This document shows, one piece after another, positions 24,271 to 34,096 of a stretch of DNA of 64,000 bases (position 1 is its first letter; each line of letters begins with the position of its first letter). Source of the stretch: Idiomarina aquatica (GTDB lineage Bacteria > Pseudomonadota > Gammaproteobacteria > Enterobacterales > Alteromonadaceae); assembly GCF_004362895.1 (NCBI RefSeq), contig NZ_SNXI01000003.1:1-64000 (forward strand). Reading direction: 5' to 3'. The notes under the pieces were generated by a model that did not search any database, had not been told where the DNA came from, and saw nothing but the letters and a program-made list of their open reading frames with translations. Both the position numbers and the translations under genes were made by a program.

Positions 24271-25413
24271 CAGAGACCAGCATTTTTCAGCATGTATCAA
24301 CAGCTTATTGCGACGCCTTCCATCAGTAGCATGGACTCTGGCTGGGACCACTCCAACAAGGGGCTGATTGATTTACTGGTCGACTGGCTGACGCCGCTGG
24401 GGTTTAGCTGCGAAGTTAACGAATTACAGAACAAGCCCGGTAAATACAATATGTTAGCCCGGCGCGGCCAAGGCAGCGGCGGGCTGTTGTTATCCGGACA
24501 CACTGACACGGTTCCTTACGACGCCAACCGCTGGAATTTTGATCCCTTTAAACTCACCGAAAAGGATAATCGCTGGTATGGGCTGGGCAGTATTGATATG
24601 AAAGGCTTCTTTGCTTTTGTTATCGAAGCATTGAAAACGCTGCCCGTTGAACATCAAAAGCAACCCTTGATGATACTGGCAACAGCTGACGAAGAAACCA
24701 CCATGGATGGCGCGCGTCAGTTATCGATGTTCGACAACCTAAGGCCGACAGCCTGCATTATTGGCGAACCCAGCGAGATGCGCCCTATTCATGCCCATAA
24801 AGGCCATTTGAGCGAGGCTATACGGGTGGTTGGGCGCTCAGGTCATAGCTCCGATCCCAGCTTAGGTATTAATGCCATAGAAGTGATGCATAAAGTCATT
24901 CAGGAACTGTTAAAAGCTCAGTCGGAACTTCAGCATAAATATTCAAACAAATCGTTTGCGGTGCCGGCACCGACGCTTAATTTAGGCAGTATTCATGGCG
25001 GTGACAATCCCAACCGGATTTGCGGATGCTGTGAGTTGCAATTAGATATTCGCCCGCTTCCCGGCATGGCGATTGAGGATTTATATCAAGTAATTGATGC
25101 TCATTTGCAACCACTTAGTGCTCGATCCCCGGCGCAAATTGACTGGCATCATCTACACGAGCCCATCCCGGGCTATCAGCAAAATACGGATGCCGCCCTG
25201 GTGAAACTGGCTGAGCAGGTTAGCCAACAGCCAGCAGCAGCTGTCAATTACTGTACTGAGGCGCCATTTATTCAACAATTGGGTTGCGAAACGCTGGTCA
25301 TGGGGCCCGGCTCGATTAATCAGGCGCATCAACCTGACGAGTATCTTTCGATGGAATCGATTGTTCCTTCCCAGCAAATGATAAAAAAATTAATTCAGAC
25401 CTATTGTTTTTAG
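24268..25413 (+). CDS. argE: Acetylornithine deacetylase
   Basis: 381 residues of the M20 metallopeptidase family. SGHTDTVPYD supplies the first zinc ligand His and Asp, and ATADEETTMDGAR holds the catalytic Glu pair. HKGHLSEAIRVVGRSGHSS begins the dimerisation domain. It frees ornithine from N-acetylornithine. The start at 24268 fits the E. coli enzyme (both continue with IATPSIS at about residue 14), though no strong ribosome site precedes it. A sigma-28 promoter for the next gene lies just around its stop codon. Confidence 0.92.
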   Translation: MQRPAFFSMYQQLIATPSISSMDSGWDHSNKGLIDLLVDWLTPLGFSCEVNELQNKPGKYNMLARRGQGSGGLLLSGHTDTVPYDANRWNFDPFKLTEKDNRWYGLGSIDMKGFFAFVIEALKTLPVEHQKQPLMILATADEETTMDGARQLSMFDNLRPTACIIGEPSEMRPIHAHKGHLSEAIRVVGRSGHSSDPSLGINAIEVMHKVIQELLKAQSELQHKYSNKSFAVPAPTLNLGSIHGGDNPNRICGCCELQLDIRPLPGMAIEDLYQVIDAHLQPLSARSPAQIDWHHLHEPIPGYQQNTDAALVKLAEQVSQQPAAAVNYCTEAPFIQQLGCETLVMGPGSINQAHQPDEYLSMESIVPSQQMIKKLIQTYCF

Positions 25414-25429
25414 ATCATGTGGCCGATAA
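25402..25429 (+). promoter_or_regulatory. Sigma-28 (FliA) promoter of the chemoreceptor gene
   Basis: GCCGATAA (25422-25429) is the exact sigma-28 -10 consensus. TATTGTTT lies upstream (from 25402), six of eight bases like the -35 TAAAGTTT, with a spacing of about 12 bases. The ATG of the methyl-accepting protein is about 50 bases downstream, fitting expression together with flagellar genes. Confidence 0.75.
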
Positions 25430-25478
25430 TACCCAATAAGAACATGATATAAGTCAATAATAGATAGGGATAAGACCC

Positions 25479-27107
25479 ATGTTTCGACAATTTTCGATAG
25501 GCGTCCGCGCCTCAGCAGCCTTTGGTATCATTGGGATTTTAGTACTGATACTGGGCATTTTTGCACTTAATCGGTTAGCCGCTGTTACCACCCAGATGGA
25601 TATTATTACCGATGATCAGGTGCCGGCCGTTGATAACGTCAATGACTTGGACCGAGAGTTTTTGCGGGTACGGATTCATTCTGCCAATGTCGCCAGTTTT
25701 GTTAACGATGCAGAACGTGTGGCGCGCTATAAAGACAGTTTAAACGATGCAATTAGCGCCCTAAAACGTAATCAGAGCGAATATGAAAAAACCATCAGTG
25801 ATGCCAAAGCTCGCCAGATCTTTGATGAATATATGGCGCTTAATAGTGAGTACTGGGAGCTTCATGACCAGTTCGAAAAGCTGGTGGATGCGCAATTAGC
25901 CGATCCGATTGTGTCACTGCGCGAAAATCGTATTTTGCCGCTGACCAACAAAATCTCCGCCGCATTGGACGAGCTACTGGCCAGAGAGATGGCGCTTATT
26001 GATGACGCCACCGCAGAGGCCGGTAATGTGGCAACAGCAGCCAACATCGCTGTTATTATCGCATTGGTTGTTGTTATTGCCTTACTCGTTCTGTTCGCGC
26101 TTATTTTGACTCGTAGTATCGTCGTGCCAATACAAGCGGCTGTGGACTTTGCTAAAACCATTGCTGAGCGCGACTTAACTCAGAATATTACTATTGAAGG
26201 TAAAGACGAGCCGGCGACTCTGTTGCGCCAGTTACGAACTACCCAACAGCAACTACGGGACTCCATTGGCAAAATCTCCGAATCATCTGAACAATTAGCG
26301 TCAACCTCTGAAGAGCTCAGCTCAGTTACCGAAGATTCTACCCGTACTATTCAGCAGCAAAGCGAAGAGCTGGAGCAGGCAGCAACGGCGGTTACTGAGC
26401 TAACCACCGCGGTCGAGAACGTTGCACAAGACGCACAAAGCGCCTCGCAAGCTTCAGAAGATGCTGATGAGCAGGCACAGTTGGGCAACGATCGGGTACG
26501 TAAAACGGTTACCGCTATCGAAGAATTGTCACAGGAAATTGGCGATTCCTCTAACAGTGTTACCGAGCTGGCAAACAAAGTAACCGACATCACCAAGGTG
26601 CTGGAAGTTATCCGTGGTATCGCCGAGCAAACCAACTTGTTAGCACTTAACGCAGCAATTGAAGCAGCCCGGGCCGGTGAATCCGGACGTGGTTTCGCAG
26701 TTGTTGCTGATGAAGTTCGCTCGCTGGCTCACAAAACGCAACAGTCAACAGTCGAAATCGAAGACATGGTTAAAGCCATCAACGAGTCCAGCGACCGTTC
26801 TGTATCGACCATGCAACGCAGTATGGAGCGTGCCACCAGCACCTTAGATATCGCTCGTGAAGCGGGTGAAGCACTTAAACTTATTGCTCAGGCAGTGAGT
26901 GAAATTAATACTCACAACACCTCGATTGCATCGGCCGCAGAAGAGCAGGCCAATGTAGCCCGTGATGTTGACAAGAACCTGGTCAGCATTCGTGACCTGT
27001 CTAACTCAACAGCTTCGGGTGCTGAGCAAACCAGTGCCTCAAGTCAGGAGCTATCGCGTCTTGCGGTTGATCTGAACAACTTAGTTGAGCGTTTTAAAGT
27101 CAGTTAA
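25479..27107 (+). CDS. Methyl-accepting chemotaxis protein
   Basis: 542 residues. One membrane helix near residues 10-30, a four-helix periplasmic sensing domain (about 35-185), a second helix (about 188-212), a HAMP domain ([15 protein letters not shown]), and a long coiled-coil signalling domain. The hairpin tip reads [20 protein letters not shown] and [15 protein letters not shown], invariant in this family. It senses an unknown ligand and controls CheA. The sigma-28 promoter upstream supports flagellar regulation. The C-terminus lacks the NWETF-type tether for CheR. A hairpin follows as terminator. Confidence 0.93.
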   Translation: MFRQFSIGVRASAAFGIIGILVLILGIFALNRLAAVTTQMDIITDDQVPAVDNVNDLDREFLRVRIHSANVASFVNDAERVARYKDSLNDAISALKRNQSEYEKTISDAKARQIFDEYMALNSEYWELHDQFEKLVDAQLADPIVSLRENRILPLTNKISAALDELLAREMALIDDATAEAGNVATAANIAVIIALVVVIALLVLFALILTRSIVVPIQAAVDFAKTIAERDLTQNITIEGKDEPATLLRQLRTTQQQLRDSIGKISESSEQLASTSEELSSVTEDSTRTIQQQSEELEQAATAVTELTTAVENVAQDAQSASQASEDADEQAQLGNDRVRKTVTAIEELSQEIGDSSNSVTELANKVTDITKVLEVIRGIAEQTNLLALNAAIEAARAGESGRGFAVVADEVRSLAHKTQQSTVEIEDMVKAINESSDRSVSTMQRSMERATSTLDIAREAGEALKLIAQAVSEINTHNTSIASAAEEQANVARDVDKNLVSIRDLSNSTASGAEQTSASSQELSRLAVDLNNLVERFKVS

Positions 27108-27118
27108 TCGCTAATTCC

Positions 27119-27155
27119 AGCGGAGCGTTTGTATGCCCGGTACACACGCTCCGCT
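27119..27155 (+). terminator. Hairpin after the chemoreceptor gene
   Basis: AGCGGAGCGT pairs with ACGCTCCGCT around a 17-base loop that can add three more pairs. Only scattered T follow, so it is a weak or rho-assisted terminator. Confidence 0.5.
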
Positions 27156-27226
27156 GTGTTAGTTTAGCCACAGCATGACCACTTCTTTAAATATCCTACA
27201 TGAATACCCATAATCCACTGCATAAA

Positions 27227-27259
27227 TTAGACTAATACACCGACCAGAGTCTAGTCTAA
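27227..27259. promoter_or_regulatory. Inverted repeat in the aceB promoter region
   Basis: TTAGACTA (27227-27234) and TAGTCTAA (27252-27259) are perfect 8-base arms, 17 bases apart, about 40 bases before the aceB ATG. Such a spaced dyad could be the operator of a regulator of the glyoxylate shunt. No known box was recognised. Confidence 0.45.
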
Positions 27260-27295
27260 ATCCGTGTTAACAACTTGCTAACAACGGATTAAAAA

Positions 27296-28879
27296 ATGAC
27301 TAACCCACTGGTTTTTACTCACACACTGGATGATCCCGCAAAAAGCATATTTAGCGATGAGGCGACAGCCTTTTTAGCCGAACTCGTGCAAGAATTCCGC
27401 CCCCGTCTGTTTGAATTACTCGAACAACGCAAGCAGCGTCAGCAAAATTACGATAACGGTAACTTGCCCGACTTTGACCAACAAACCCAGAGCATTCGCG
27501 ACGATGAATGGCAGATTGCTGAATTACCCAACGACCTAAAAAAACGACGTCTCGAAATCACCGGTCCCGTCGACCGCAAAATGGTCATTAACGCACTAAA
27601 CGCAAACGTTGACTGCTACATGGCCGATTTTGAGGATTCACAATCGCCCACCTGGGACGGTGTGGTCAACGGTCAGATTAATCTACGTGATGCCAACAAA
27701 GGCGGTATGACTTATGACGACCCGACCAGTGGCAAACATTATGCGGTTAACCAGCACCCGGCGCTGCTAATTGCACGCGTACGTGGCCTGCATCTGCCGG
27801 AGAAACACATTCTGTTAGACGACCAGCCTATTCCCGGTGCGTTAATGGATTTTGCGCTGTACTTTTTTCATAACTATCAGCAGCGTTTACAAAAGGGTAC
27901 CGGTGTTTATTACTACCTGCCCAAGCTCGAGCATGGCGACGAAGCAAAGTGGTGGGCAGACGTATTCCATTACACTGAAAAGCGATTCAATCTAAAAACC
28001 AGCACCATTCGTGCCACCGTGTTGATTGAAACGCTACCCGCGGTGTTTCAAATGCACGAAATTCTTTACCGCATGCGCGATCACATTGCCGCACTTAACT
28101 GCGGTCGCTGGGACTATATTTTCAGTTATATCAAAACCCTTAAAGCCCATCCGGATCGCGTACTGCCTGACCGCCAAATGGTCGGCATGGACAAGCCATT
28201 TCTTAATGCCTATTCGCGTTTATTGGTTAAAACGTGCCATCAGCGTGGTGTCCTTGCGATGGGCGGTATGGCAGCATTTATCCCCAGTAAAGATGCCGAA
28301 CAGAACCAACAAATACTGGCTAAAGTTCACGCCGACAAAACCCTGGAACGTGACAATGGTCATGACGGCACCTGGATCGCCCATCCAGGCCTCGCCGATA
28401 CCGTACGCGAAATTTTTGTGGATGGCATCGACGGCGATAACCAGTTGCACGTTTTACGCGAACAGGATGACAACATTACTCAGTCACTATTGCTGCAGCC
28501 CTGCGACGGCGAGCGCACTGAACAGGGCATGCGCATGAATATCCGCGTGTCGTTGCAATATATCGCCGCCTGGCTGGATGGCAAGGGCTGCGTGCCCATT
28601 TATGGGCTTATGGAAGATGCCGCCACCGCTGAAATTTCGCGCACCTCCATTTGGCAGTGGATCCGTCACGGTAAAACACTCAGCAACGGAACCCGTGTAA
28701 CTCGCGAGTTATTCCGCGAATACCTGCAACAAGAAGCCGACGCAGTGCGCAAAGAGGTCGGCGATAAGCGCTGGCAAGACGAACCCTTTGCGCAAGCTAA
28801 ACAGCTACTGGACGAAATCACCACAGCAGACCAACTGGTCGACTTTTTAACCCTGCCCGGCTACCAAAAATTAGCCTAA
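27296..28879 (+). CDS. aceB: Malate synthase A
   Basis: 527 residues of the malate synthase A family. ITGPVDRKMVINALNA and DFEDSQSPTWDGVVNGQINL carry the metal-binding and catalytic region, and VLIETLPAVFQMHEILYRM is a conserved core block. It condenses glyoxylate with acetyl-CoA to malate. aceA starts 30 bases after the stop, so aceBA forms an operon for growth on acetate or fatty acids. It is typical in length. Confidence 0.94.
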   Translation: MTNPLVFTHTLDDPAKSIFSDEATAFLAELVQEFRPRLFELLEQRKQRQQNYDNGNLPDFDQQTQSIRDDEWQIAELPNDLKKRRLEITGPVDRKMVINALNANVDCYMADFEDSQSPTWDGVVNGQINLRDANKGGMTYDDPTSGKHYAVNQHPALLIARVRGLHLPEKHILLDDQPIPGALMDFALYFFHNYQQRLQKGTGVYYYLPKLEHGDEAKWWADVFHYTEKRFNLKTSTIRATVLIETLPAVFQMHEILYRMRDHIAALNCGRWDYIFSYIKTLKAHPDRVLPDRQMVGMDKPFLNAYSRLLVKTCHQRGVLAMGGMAAFIPSKDAEQNQQILAKVHADKTLERDNGHDGTWIAHPGLADTVREIFVDGIDGDNQLHVLREQDDNITQSLLLQPCDGERTEQGMRMNIRVSLQYIAAWLDGKGCVPIYGLMEDAATAEISRTSIWQWIRHGKTLSNGTRVTRELFREYLQQEADAVRKEVGDKRWQDEPFAQAKQLLDEITTADQLVDFLTLPGYQKLA

Positions 28880-28909
28880 GTTTCGATTAAAAATAACAGG
28901 ACAACAACC

Positions 28910-30247
28910 ATGACAACACAATCACTATCACAAGCAGCACAAGCCAAAAAACTGAAGGAACAATGGGCGTCTGACGCTCGTTGGCAAGGTGTAGAACGCC
29001 CTTATTCTGCCGAAGAAGTCGTGCGCTTGCGCGGCTCCGTACAGCCGGAATACACCTATGCCCGCAACGGCGCCAACAAACTCTGGCGTTTGATCAATGG
29101 CGAGGCTCAGGGTAAGTTCGGCAAAGACTATGTTAACGCCTTGGGTGCATTGACCGGCGGACAAGCGGTACAGCAAGTTAAAGCAGGCTTGCAAGCGATT
29201 TACCTGTCAGGCTGGCAGGTAGCCGCTGACAACAACAGCGCCTGTAGCATGTATCCGGATCAGTCGTTATACCCGGTTGACTCGGTACCGACTGTAGTTG
29301 AACGCATCAATAATTCCTTTGCGCGGGCAGATCAAATCCAGTGGTCGAAGGGCTTAACCCCCGAAGACGATAACTACATTGACTATTTTGCCCCGATTGT
29401 CGCCGATGCAGAAGCTGGATTTGGTGGCGTTTTGAATGCCTATGAGCTGATGAAACGCATGATCCAGGCCGGTGCCGCCGGCGTGCATTTCGAAGACCAG
29501 CTGGCTTCGGTTAAAAAATGTGGCCATATGGGAGGCAAAGTGCTGGTACCAACCCAGGAAGCGGTGCAGAAACTGGTCGCTGCCCGTTTAGCCAGCGATG
29601 TCGCCGGAATTCCTACGTTGATCGTGGCGCGTACCGACGCCAATGCGGCAGACCTGCTGACGTCAGACTTCGACCCTAACGATAAACCCTTTATTACCGG
29701 TGAACGCACTGCAGAAGGCTTTTATCGCGTCAAACCCGGCATTGAACAAGCGATCTCTCGTGGCCTTGCCTATGCCCCTTATGCTGACTTAATTTGGTGC
29801 GAGACGGCCAAGCCGGATCTCGACGAGGCGCGCCAGTTTGCCGAGGCCGTGCATGCCAAATACCCGGGTAAATTGCTGGCCTATAACTGCTCGCCTTCGT
29901 TTAACTGGCGCCGCAATCTGGATGACGAAACCATTGCCAAGTTCCAGCGCGAACTAGCCGCAATGGGTTACAAATTCCAGTTTATTACCCTCGCCGGCGT
30001 ACACAACATGTGGTATCACATGTTCGAATTGGCGCATGATTACGCGCGCAACGATATGTCAGCTTACGTGCGCTTGCAGCAACAAGAGTTTGAAGCTGCC
30101 AATAAGGGCTATACCTTTGTCGCTCACCAGCAGGAAGTCGGTACCGGCTATTTCGATGACCTGACTAACGTGATTCAGGGTGGTGTGTCATCAGTGACTG
30201 CACTCACCGGCTCGACCGAAGAAGAGCAGTTTAAAACCTCCGCGTAA
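28910..30247 (+). CDS. aceA: Isocitrate lyase
   Basis: 445 residues. The catalytic signature [13 protein letters not shown] contains the active-site Cys, and [20 protein letters not shown] binds the metal and substrate. It splits isocitrate to succinate and glyoxylate, the branch point against isocitrate dehydrogenase. AGGACAAC precedes the ATG. Its stop codon lies inside the end of convergent aceK, with 17 bases shared, so the transcripts must overlap. Confidence 0.95.
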   Translation: MTTQSLSQAAQAKKLKEQWASDARWQGVERPYSAEEVVRLRGSVQPEYTYARNGANKLWRLINGEAQGKFGKDYVNALGALTGGQAVQQVKAGLQAIYLSGWQVAADNNSACSMYPDQSLYPVDSVPTVVERINNSFARADQIQWSKGLTPEDDNYIDYFAPIVADAEAGFGGVLNAYELMKRMIQAGAAGVHFEDQLASVKKCGHMGGKVLVPTQEAVQKLVAARLASDVAGIPTLIVARTDANAADLLTSDFDPNDKPFITGERTAEGFYRVKPGIEQAISRGLAYAPYADLIWCETAKPDLDEARQFAEAVHAKYPGKLLAYNCSPSFNWRRNLDDETIAKFQRELAAMGYKFQFITLAGVHNMWYHMFELAHDYARNDMSAYVRLQQQEFEAANKGYTFVAHQQEVGTGYFDDLTNVIQGGVSSVTALTGSTEEEQFKTSA

Positions 30248-31937
30248 AGCGCAGATGCTGCTCGTACGGGAACACATCCGTGAGACGCCCTTCGCGGATG
30301 TGTTGTTGTACTTTACGCCAATAGGCGGGATCTTTTAGTTCCGGATGGTGTTTTAGCAACACCTCGCGAAACCGCTGTTGCGGTACCGCAAATTGGTCAA
30401 GCTGCTCGGGAAACACATCATCCGGAGCTGCCGAAACTTCGGCATCCATGAAGCCATCGCTTTTGGGTAATGCACGAAAACTCATATCGGTTAAATAACG
30501 CACTTCGTCATAGTCATAAAACACCACCCGCCGATGCCGGGTCACACCAAAATTTTTCAGCAGCATATCGCCGGGGAAAATGTTCGCCGCCATCATCTCC
30601 TTTAACGCCAACCCATAATCATTCATAGCAGCTTCTATCTCGTCGTCATTGGCATACTCAAGATAAAGATTCAGCGGTGTTAACCGGCGTTCGACAAACA
30701 GTTGCTTGATAACCAGCGTATCGCCCTCTATCTGCAGCGAATTTGCCACCGTCGCTGTTAATTCGTCCAGCAAATCGGCGGAAATGCGTTTTAAAGGTAT
30801 CGCTACGTCAGCAAACTCCAGCGTATCCGCCATGCGCCCTACCCGGTCATGACGCTTTACCATGCGGTAACGGTCGATAACCGTTTGTCGGGTGAATGCT
30901 TTGGTGGCCCCCAATTTGTCTTTAATCACCTTAAAAACATACGGGAAGGACGCCAGCGTAAACACTGTCATCACCATGCCTTTAACACCAGCCGCAGCCA
31001 CTAACTGATCATCGGTGCGTTGTAAGTGGTGCAGGAACTCCCGATAAAACTCGGTCTTACCCTGCTTATGAAAGCCAATCGATGCATACAGCTCGGCTAA
31101 TGTTTTGCGTGGCATGAGATCTTTTAAGAATCGTACCAACGCTGACGGCGCTTCTGTCTCGACCATAAAGTAAGAACGCGCAAAGCCAAATATCGTCGCC
31201 ATGCGGTTGGAGTTGGTAATAAACGCATCGACATATAATTTGCCATGGCTGTTTACCAGGATCGGCACGATAAACGGGTAGTGATAGCGCTCGGTGACGA
31301 TACGCCCGACTAAATAAGCCGCCTTGTTACGAAAAAACGGCGCGTTAAGCACGTCAATGCGAATATCGTGGGGCTCAATTTCGGTTTCCTGAGAACGTTG
31401 CAAGAAGGCGTCGCGCAACTGCTCCAGTTCGTTTTCAAAATTTTCGAACTCGCCGTTTAAACCACTATCCAGAAAAATTTGCGGTAACACCTTTTGTAAC
31501 CCGCCTTTGACCGGAAAGTAACTGCGGTACTGGCTCTGCACTGATATCGGGATATGGCTGTGAAGTACCGTTTCGACGAAAATAAAGTCGTTATTAAAGT
31601 AACGCCGTTCAAAAGCCCGGCAAAATACGGAGTTATAAAAGGTCTCTGCCAGTTCCGCTTGCGGATGAAACTTAAGCAACGACTGATAACGCTGCCGGGT
31701 TGCCAACCACAAAGCCTGATCAAACTCATCGCCAACCGCGCGTTGTATCGCAGCACTGGTTTCTTTTACCTGTCGGTCATAAAACGAAATGCGCTCCGCT
31801 GATGCCGACACCACCGCGTCCCAGGCACGTTTTAAAAAACGTGAACGGGCACCGCGCGTCAAGCGCTGGAAGCGATCATAATGGCAATGAAAACCCTGCA
31901 GTATTTTTTGCGCCAAATAGTGACTATCTACGGCCAC
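30231..31937 (-). CDS. aceK: Isocitrate dehydrogenase kinase/phosphatase
   Basis: 568 residues, the usual AceK length. The N-terminal regulatory domain is followed by a kinase-like domain; conserved blocks include [20 protein letters not shown] and the ATP region around [20 protein letters not shown]. It switches isocitrate dehydrogenase off by phosphorylation so carbon enters the glyoxylate shunt. In enterobacteria it is the third gene of aceBAK. Here it is on the opposite strand and its end overlaps aceA by 17 bases, so it has its own promoter and may be tuned by antisense overlap. Confidence 0.94.
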   Translation of the reverse strand: MAVDSHYLAQKILQGFHCHYDRFQRLTRGARSRFLKRAWDAVVSASAERISFYDRQVKETSAAIQRAVGDEFDQALWLATRQRYQSLLKFHPQAELAETFYNSVFCRAFERRYFNNDFIFVETVLHSHIPISVQSQYRSYFPVKGGLQKVLPQIFLDSGLNGEFENFENELEQLRDAFLQRSQETEIEPHDIRIDVLNAPFFRNKAAYLVGRIVTERYHYPFIVPILVNSHGKLYVDAFITNSNRMATIFGFARSYFMVETEAPSALVRFLKDLMPRKTLAELYASIGFHKQGKTEFYREFLHHLQRTDDQLVAAAGVKGMVMTVFTLASFPYVFKVIKDKLGATKAFTRQTVIDRYRMVKRHDRVGRMADTLEFADVAIPLKRISADLLDELTATVANSLQIEGDTLVIKQLFVERRLTPLNLYLEYANDDEIEAAMNDYGLALKEMMAANIFPGDMLLKNFGVTRHRRVVFYDYDEVRYLTDMSFRALPKSDGFMDAEVSAAPDDVFPEQLDQFAVPQQRFREVLLKHHPELKDPAYWRKVQQHIREGRLTDVFPYEQHLRFTRRF

Positions 31938-32100
31938 GCTATAACCCTTGTTACTGTTTCAATGCCTCTACCATAGCGGTTTGACACATTCTGTTACAGT
32001 CATTTTAAAAATTTCCACAACCTTCACCCAACTGCCCTCGACTTACTCTACGAACGCACAAACAAACACACTAATTTGTTAACCACCGAGGGTAAAACAA

Positions 32101-33372
32101 ATGACTAAAATATCGGATACCAGCGGCCAGGATAAAGTCCTCGCTACGCCCAAACGGCACTATTGGCGTTGGGGCCTGGCAGCGATTGCTGTGGCTGCTT
32201 TATTAACCATCATCACGCCTGTCGTCACACAGTGGTCCCATGCGGAAGCCTCCGTCGGCGCCGAAGAACTGCGCATCGCCACGGTTCAGCGGGGCGACTT
32301 TGTTCGCGATGTATCAATTCAGGGGCGTGTTGTCGCCGCGGTCAGTCCCACCTTATACGCGCCCGCAGAAGGCGTGATCACATACCATGTCGATGCCGGC
32401 GACCCGGTCGAACAAGGTCAGTTACTAGCAACCATTGACAGTCCGGAGCTAAAAAACCAACTACAACAAGAGCAAGCATCACTCGAGAGTCTGGTGATGG
32501 ATTTGGATCGACAACGCATCCAGTCCAAAAAAGCCGCATTAGAAAATCAGAAATTAGTCGACCTGGCACAAGTTACCTTAACTGCTGCCGATCGCGAAAA
32601 ACGCCGCGCTGATGCTGCCTGGTCAAAGCAGGCGATTAGCCAGATTGATTATGAGAAAGCACAAGACGATCTGGAAAACGCCAAAGTGGTGCATAAACAC
32701 GCGGTTCAGGACGCACGCTTAAACAGTGAAAGCCTGGCCTTTGATATTCGTTCGCTACAATTAAAAGTCGATCGCCAGCAATTGCTCGTTGATGAACTGC
32801 AGCGTCAGGTTGATGGTTTGCAAATCACCTCGCCGGTGGCTGGTATTGTTGGCAACCGTGAAGCCGACCAAAAAAATCAGGTCGCGAGAAATCAGGCCAT
32901 TATTGGCGTCGTTGACCTGTCGGAGTTTGAAGTCGAACTGGGTATTCCGGAAAGCTACGCCGACGATCTGGCGATTGGGATGGCGGCTGAAATCAATTAC
33001 AACGGTCAGATCCACCAGGCAACGCTGGTTGCCGTATCCCCCGAAATCCGTGAAAACCAAGTGGTCGGTACCGTGCGGTTTGCCGATGCTTCGCCGGCAG
33101 GGCTGCGCCAAAACCAGCGCCTGACCACACGTATTCTGCTCGACCAAAAAAGTGACGTACTGACACTACAACGCGGCCCCTTCCTGCAGGATAGCAGTGG
33201 CAATATCGCCTATGTCGTGCGCGATGGTGTTGCCGTCCGTACGCCTATCGAAACCGGCGCCAGCAGCCTATCCAGTGTTGAGGTAATCGCAGGCCTGCAA
33301 GCCGGCGATCGGGTCATTGTTTCTGACACGCAACGTTTTGACGGTGCGAAATCTGTCGTCATCAATCAATAA
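32101..33372 (+). CDS. Periplasmic adaptor subunit (HlyD/MacA-like) of an ABC efflux system
   Basis: 423 residues with one N-terminal membrane helix (about 20-42). Next come a biotinyl-lipoyl half-motif (ITYHVDAGDPVEQGQLLATI), a long alpha-helical coiled-coil hairpin (about 120-235), the second lipoyl half (GLQITSPVAGIVGNREA) and a beta-barrel domain. It links inner-membrane permeases to an outer-membrane channel, which is not encoded here. The ATPase starts 13 bases downstream and two permeases follow. The substrate (peptide, lipid or drug) cannot be told. Confidence 0.85.
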   Translation: MTKISDTSGQDKVLATPKRHYWRWGLAAIAVAALLTIITPVVTQWSHAEASVGAEELRIATVQRGDFVRDVSIQGRVVAAVSPTLYAPAEGVITYHVDAGDPVEQGQLLATIDSPELKNQLQQEQASLESLVMDLDRQRIQSKKAALENQKLVDLAQVTLTAADREKRRADAAWSKQAISQIDYEKAQDDLENAKVVHKHAVQDARLNSESLAFDIRSLQLKVDRQQLLVDELQRQVDGLQITSPVAGIVGNREADQKNQVARNQAIIGVVDLSEFEVELGIPESYADDLAIGMAAEINYNGQIHQATLVAVSPEIRENQVVGTVRFADASPAGLRQNQRLTTRILLDQKSDVLTLQRGPFLQDSSGNIAYVVRDGVAVRTPIETGASSLSSVEVIAGLQAGDRVIVSDTQRFDGAKSVVINQ

Positions 33373-33384
33373 TAAGGAATCATC

Positions 33385-34086
33385 ATGTTAACTATGCATA
33401 ACGTCAGTAAAGTTTTTCGTACCGATACGGTAGAAACCACCGCATTGCAGTCTTTTAGCTTGCAAGTCAACGAAGGCGACTTCGTTGCCGTTACCGGCCC
33501 TTCGGGGTCGGGTAAAACGACCTTTCTTAATATTGCCGGTTTACTCGAAAGTTTTGATGACGGCGAGTACAAGCTTGACGGACATTCGGTCAAAAATCTG
33601 AATGATAAAGCCTTATCACAACTTCGAAACCAAAAAATCGGGTTTATCTTTCAAAGCTTTAACCTGATCCCGGATTTGAATTTATTCGACAATGTCGACG
33701 TGCCACTGCGTTACCGCAAGCTCAACAAAGCAGAGCGCAAGCAACGTATAGAACACAGTTTGGAGGTCGTCGGTTTAGCGAATCGCATGAAGCATCTGCC
33801 GTCACAATTATCCGGTGGCCAGCAGCAGCGTGTTGCGATTGCTCGGGCGCTAGCCGGCGATCCTCTTTTTTTATTAGCCGATGAGCCAACCGGTAACCTC
33901 GACTCAAAAATGGCCGACAGTGTTATGTCGTTGCTGGAAGATATCAATAAAGCCGGCACCACTATTGTCATGGTCACCCACGACCTGGCGCAGGCGGAAC
34001 GGGCACAGCGCCATATTCAGGTATTGGATGGCAAAGTGACTGAGCAAGACAAACAAGCGGCAGTTGTGTCGCCACTGAGAGCCTAA
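33385..34086 (+). CDS. ABC transporter ATPase (MacB/LolD type)
   Basis: 233 residues with Walker A GPSGSGKTTFLN, Q-loop FQSFNLIPDLNLFDN, signature LSGGQQQRVAIARALA, Walker B LLADEPTGNLDS and the H-loop VTHD. Sequence style is that of MacB- and LolD-type exporters, which drive mechanotransmission and not direct transport. AAGGAATC lies before the ATG. It serves the two permease subunits encoded next. Confidence 0.92.
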   Translation: MLTMHNVSKVFRTDTVETTALQSFSLQVNEGDFVAVTGPSGSGKTTFLNIAGLLESFDDGEYKLDGHSVKNLNDKALSQLRNQKIGFIFQSFNLIPDLNLFDNVDVPLRYRKLNKAERKQRIEHSLEVVGLANRMKHLPSQLSGGQQQRVAIARALAGDPLFLLADEPTGNLDSKMADSVMSLLEDINKAGTTIVMVTHDLAQAERAQRHIQVLDGKVTEQDKQAAVVSPLRA

Positions 34087-34096
34087 GGAACGCACC

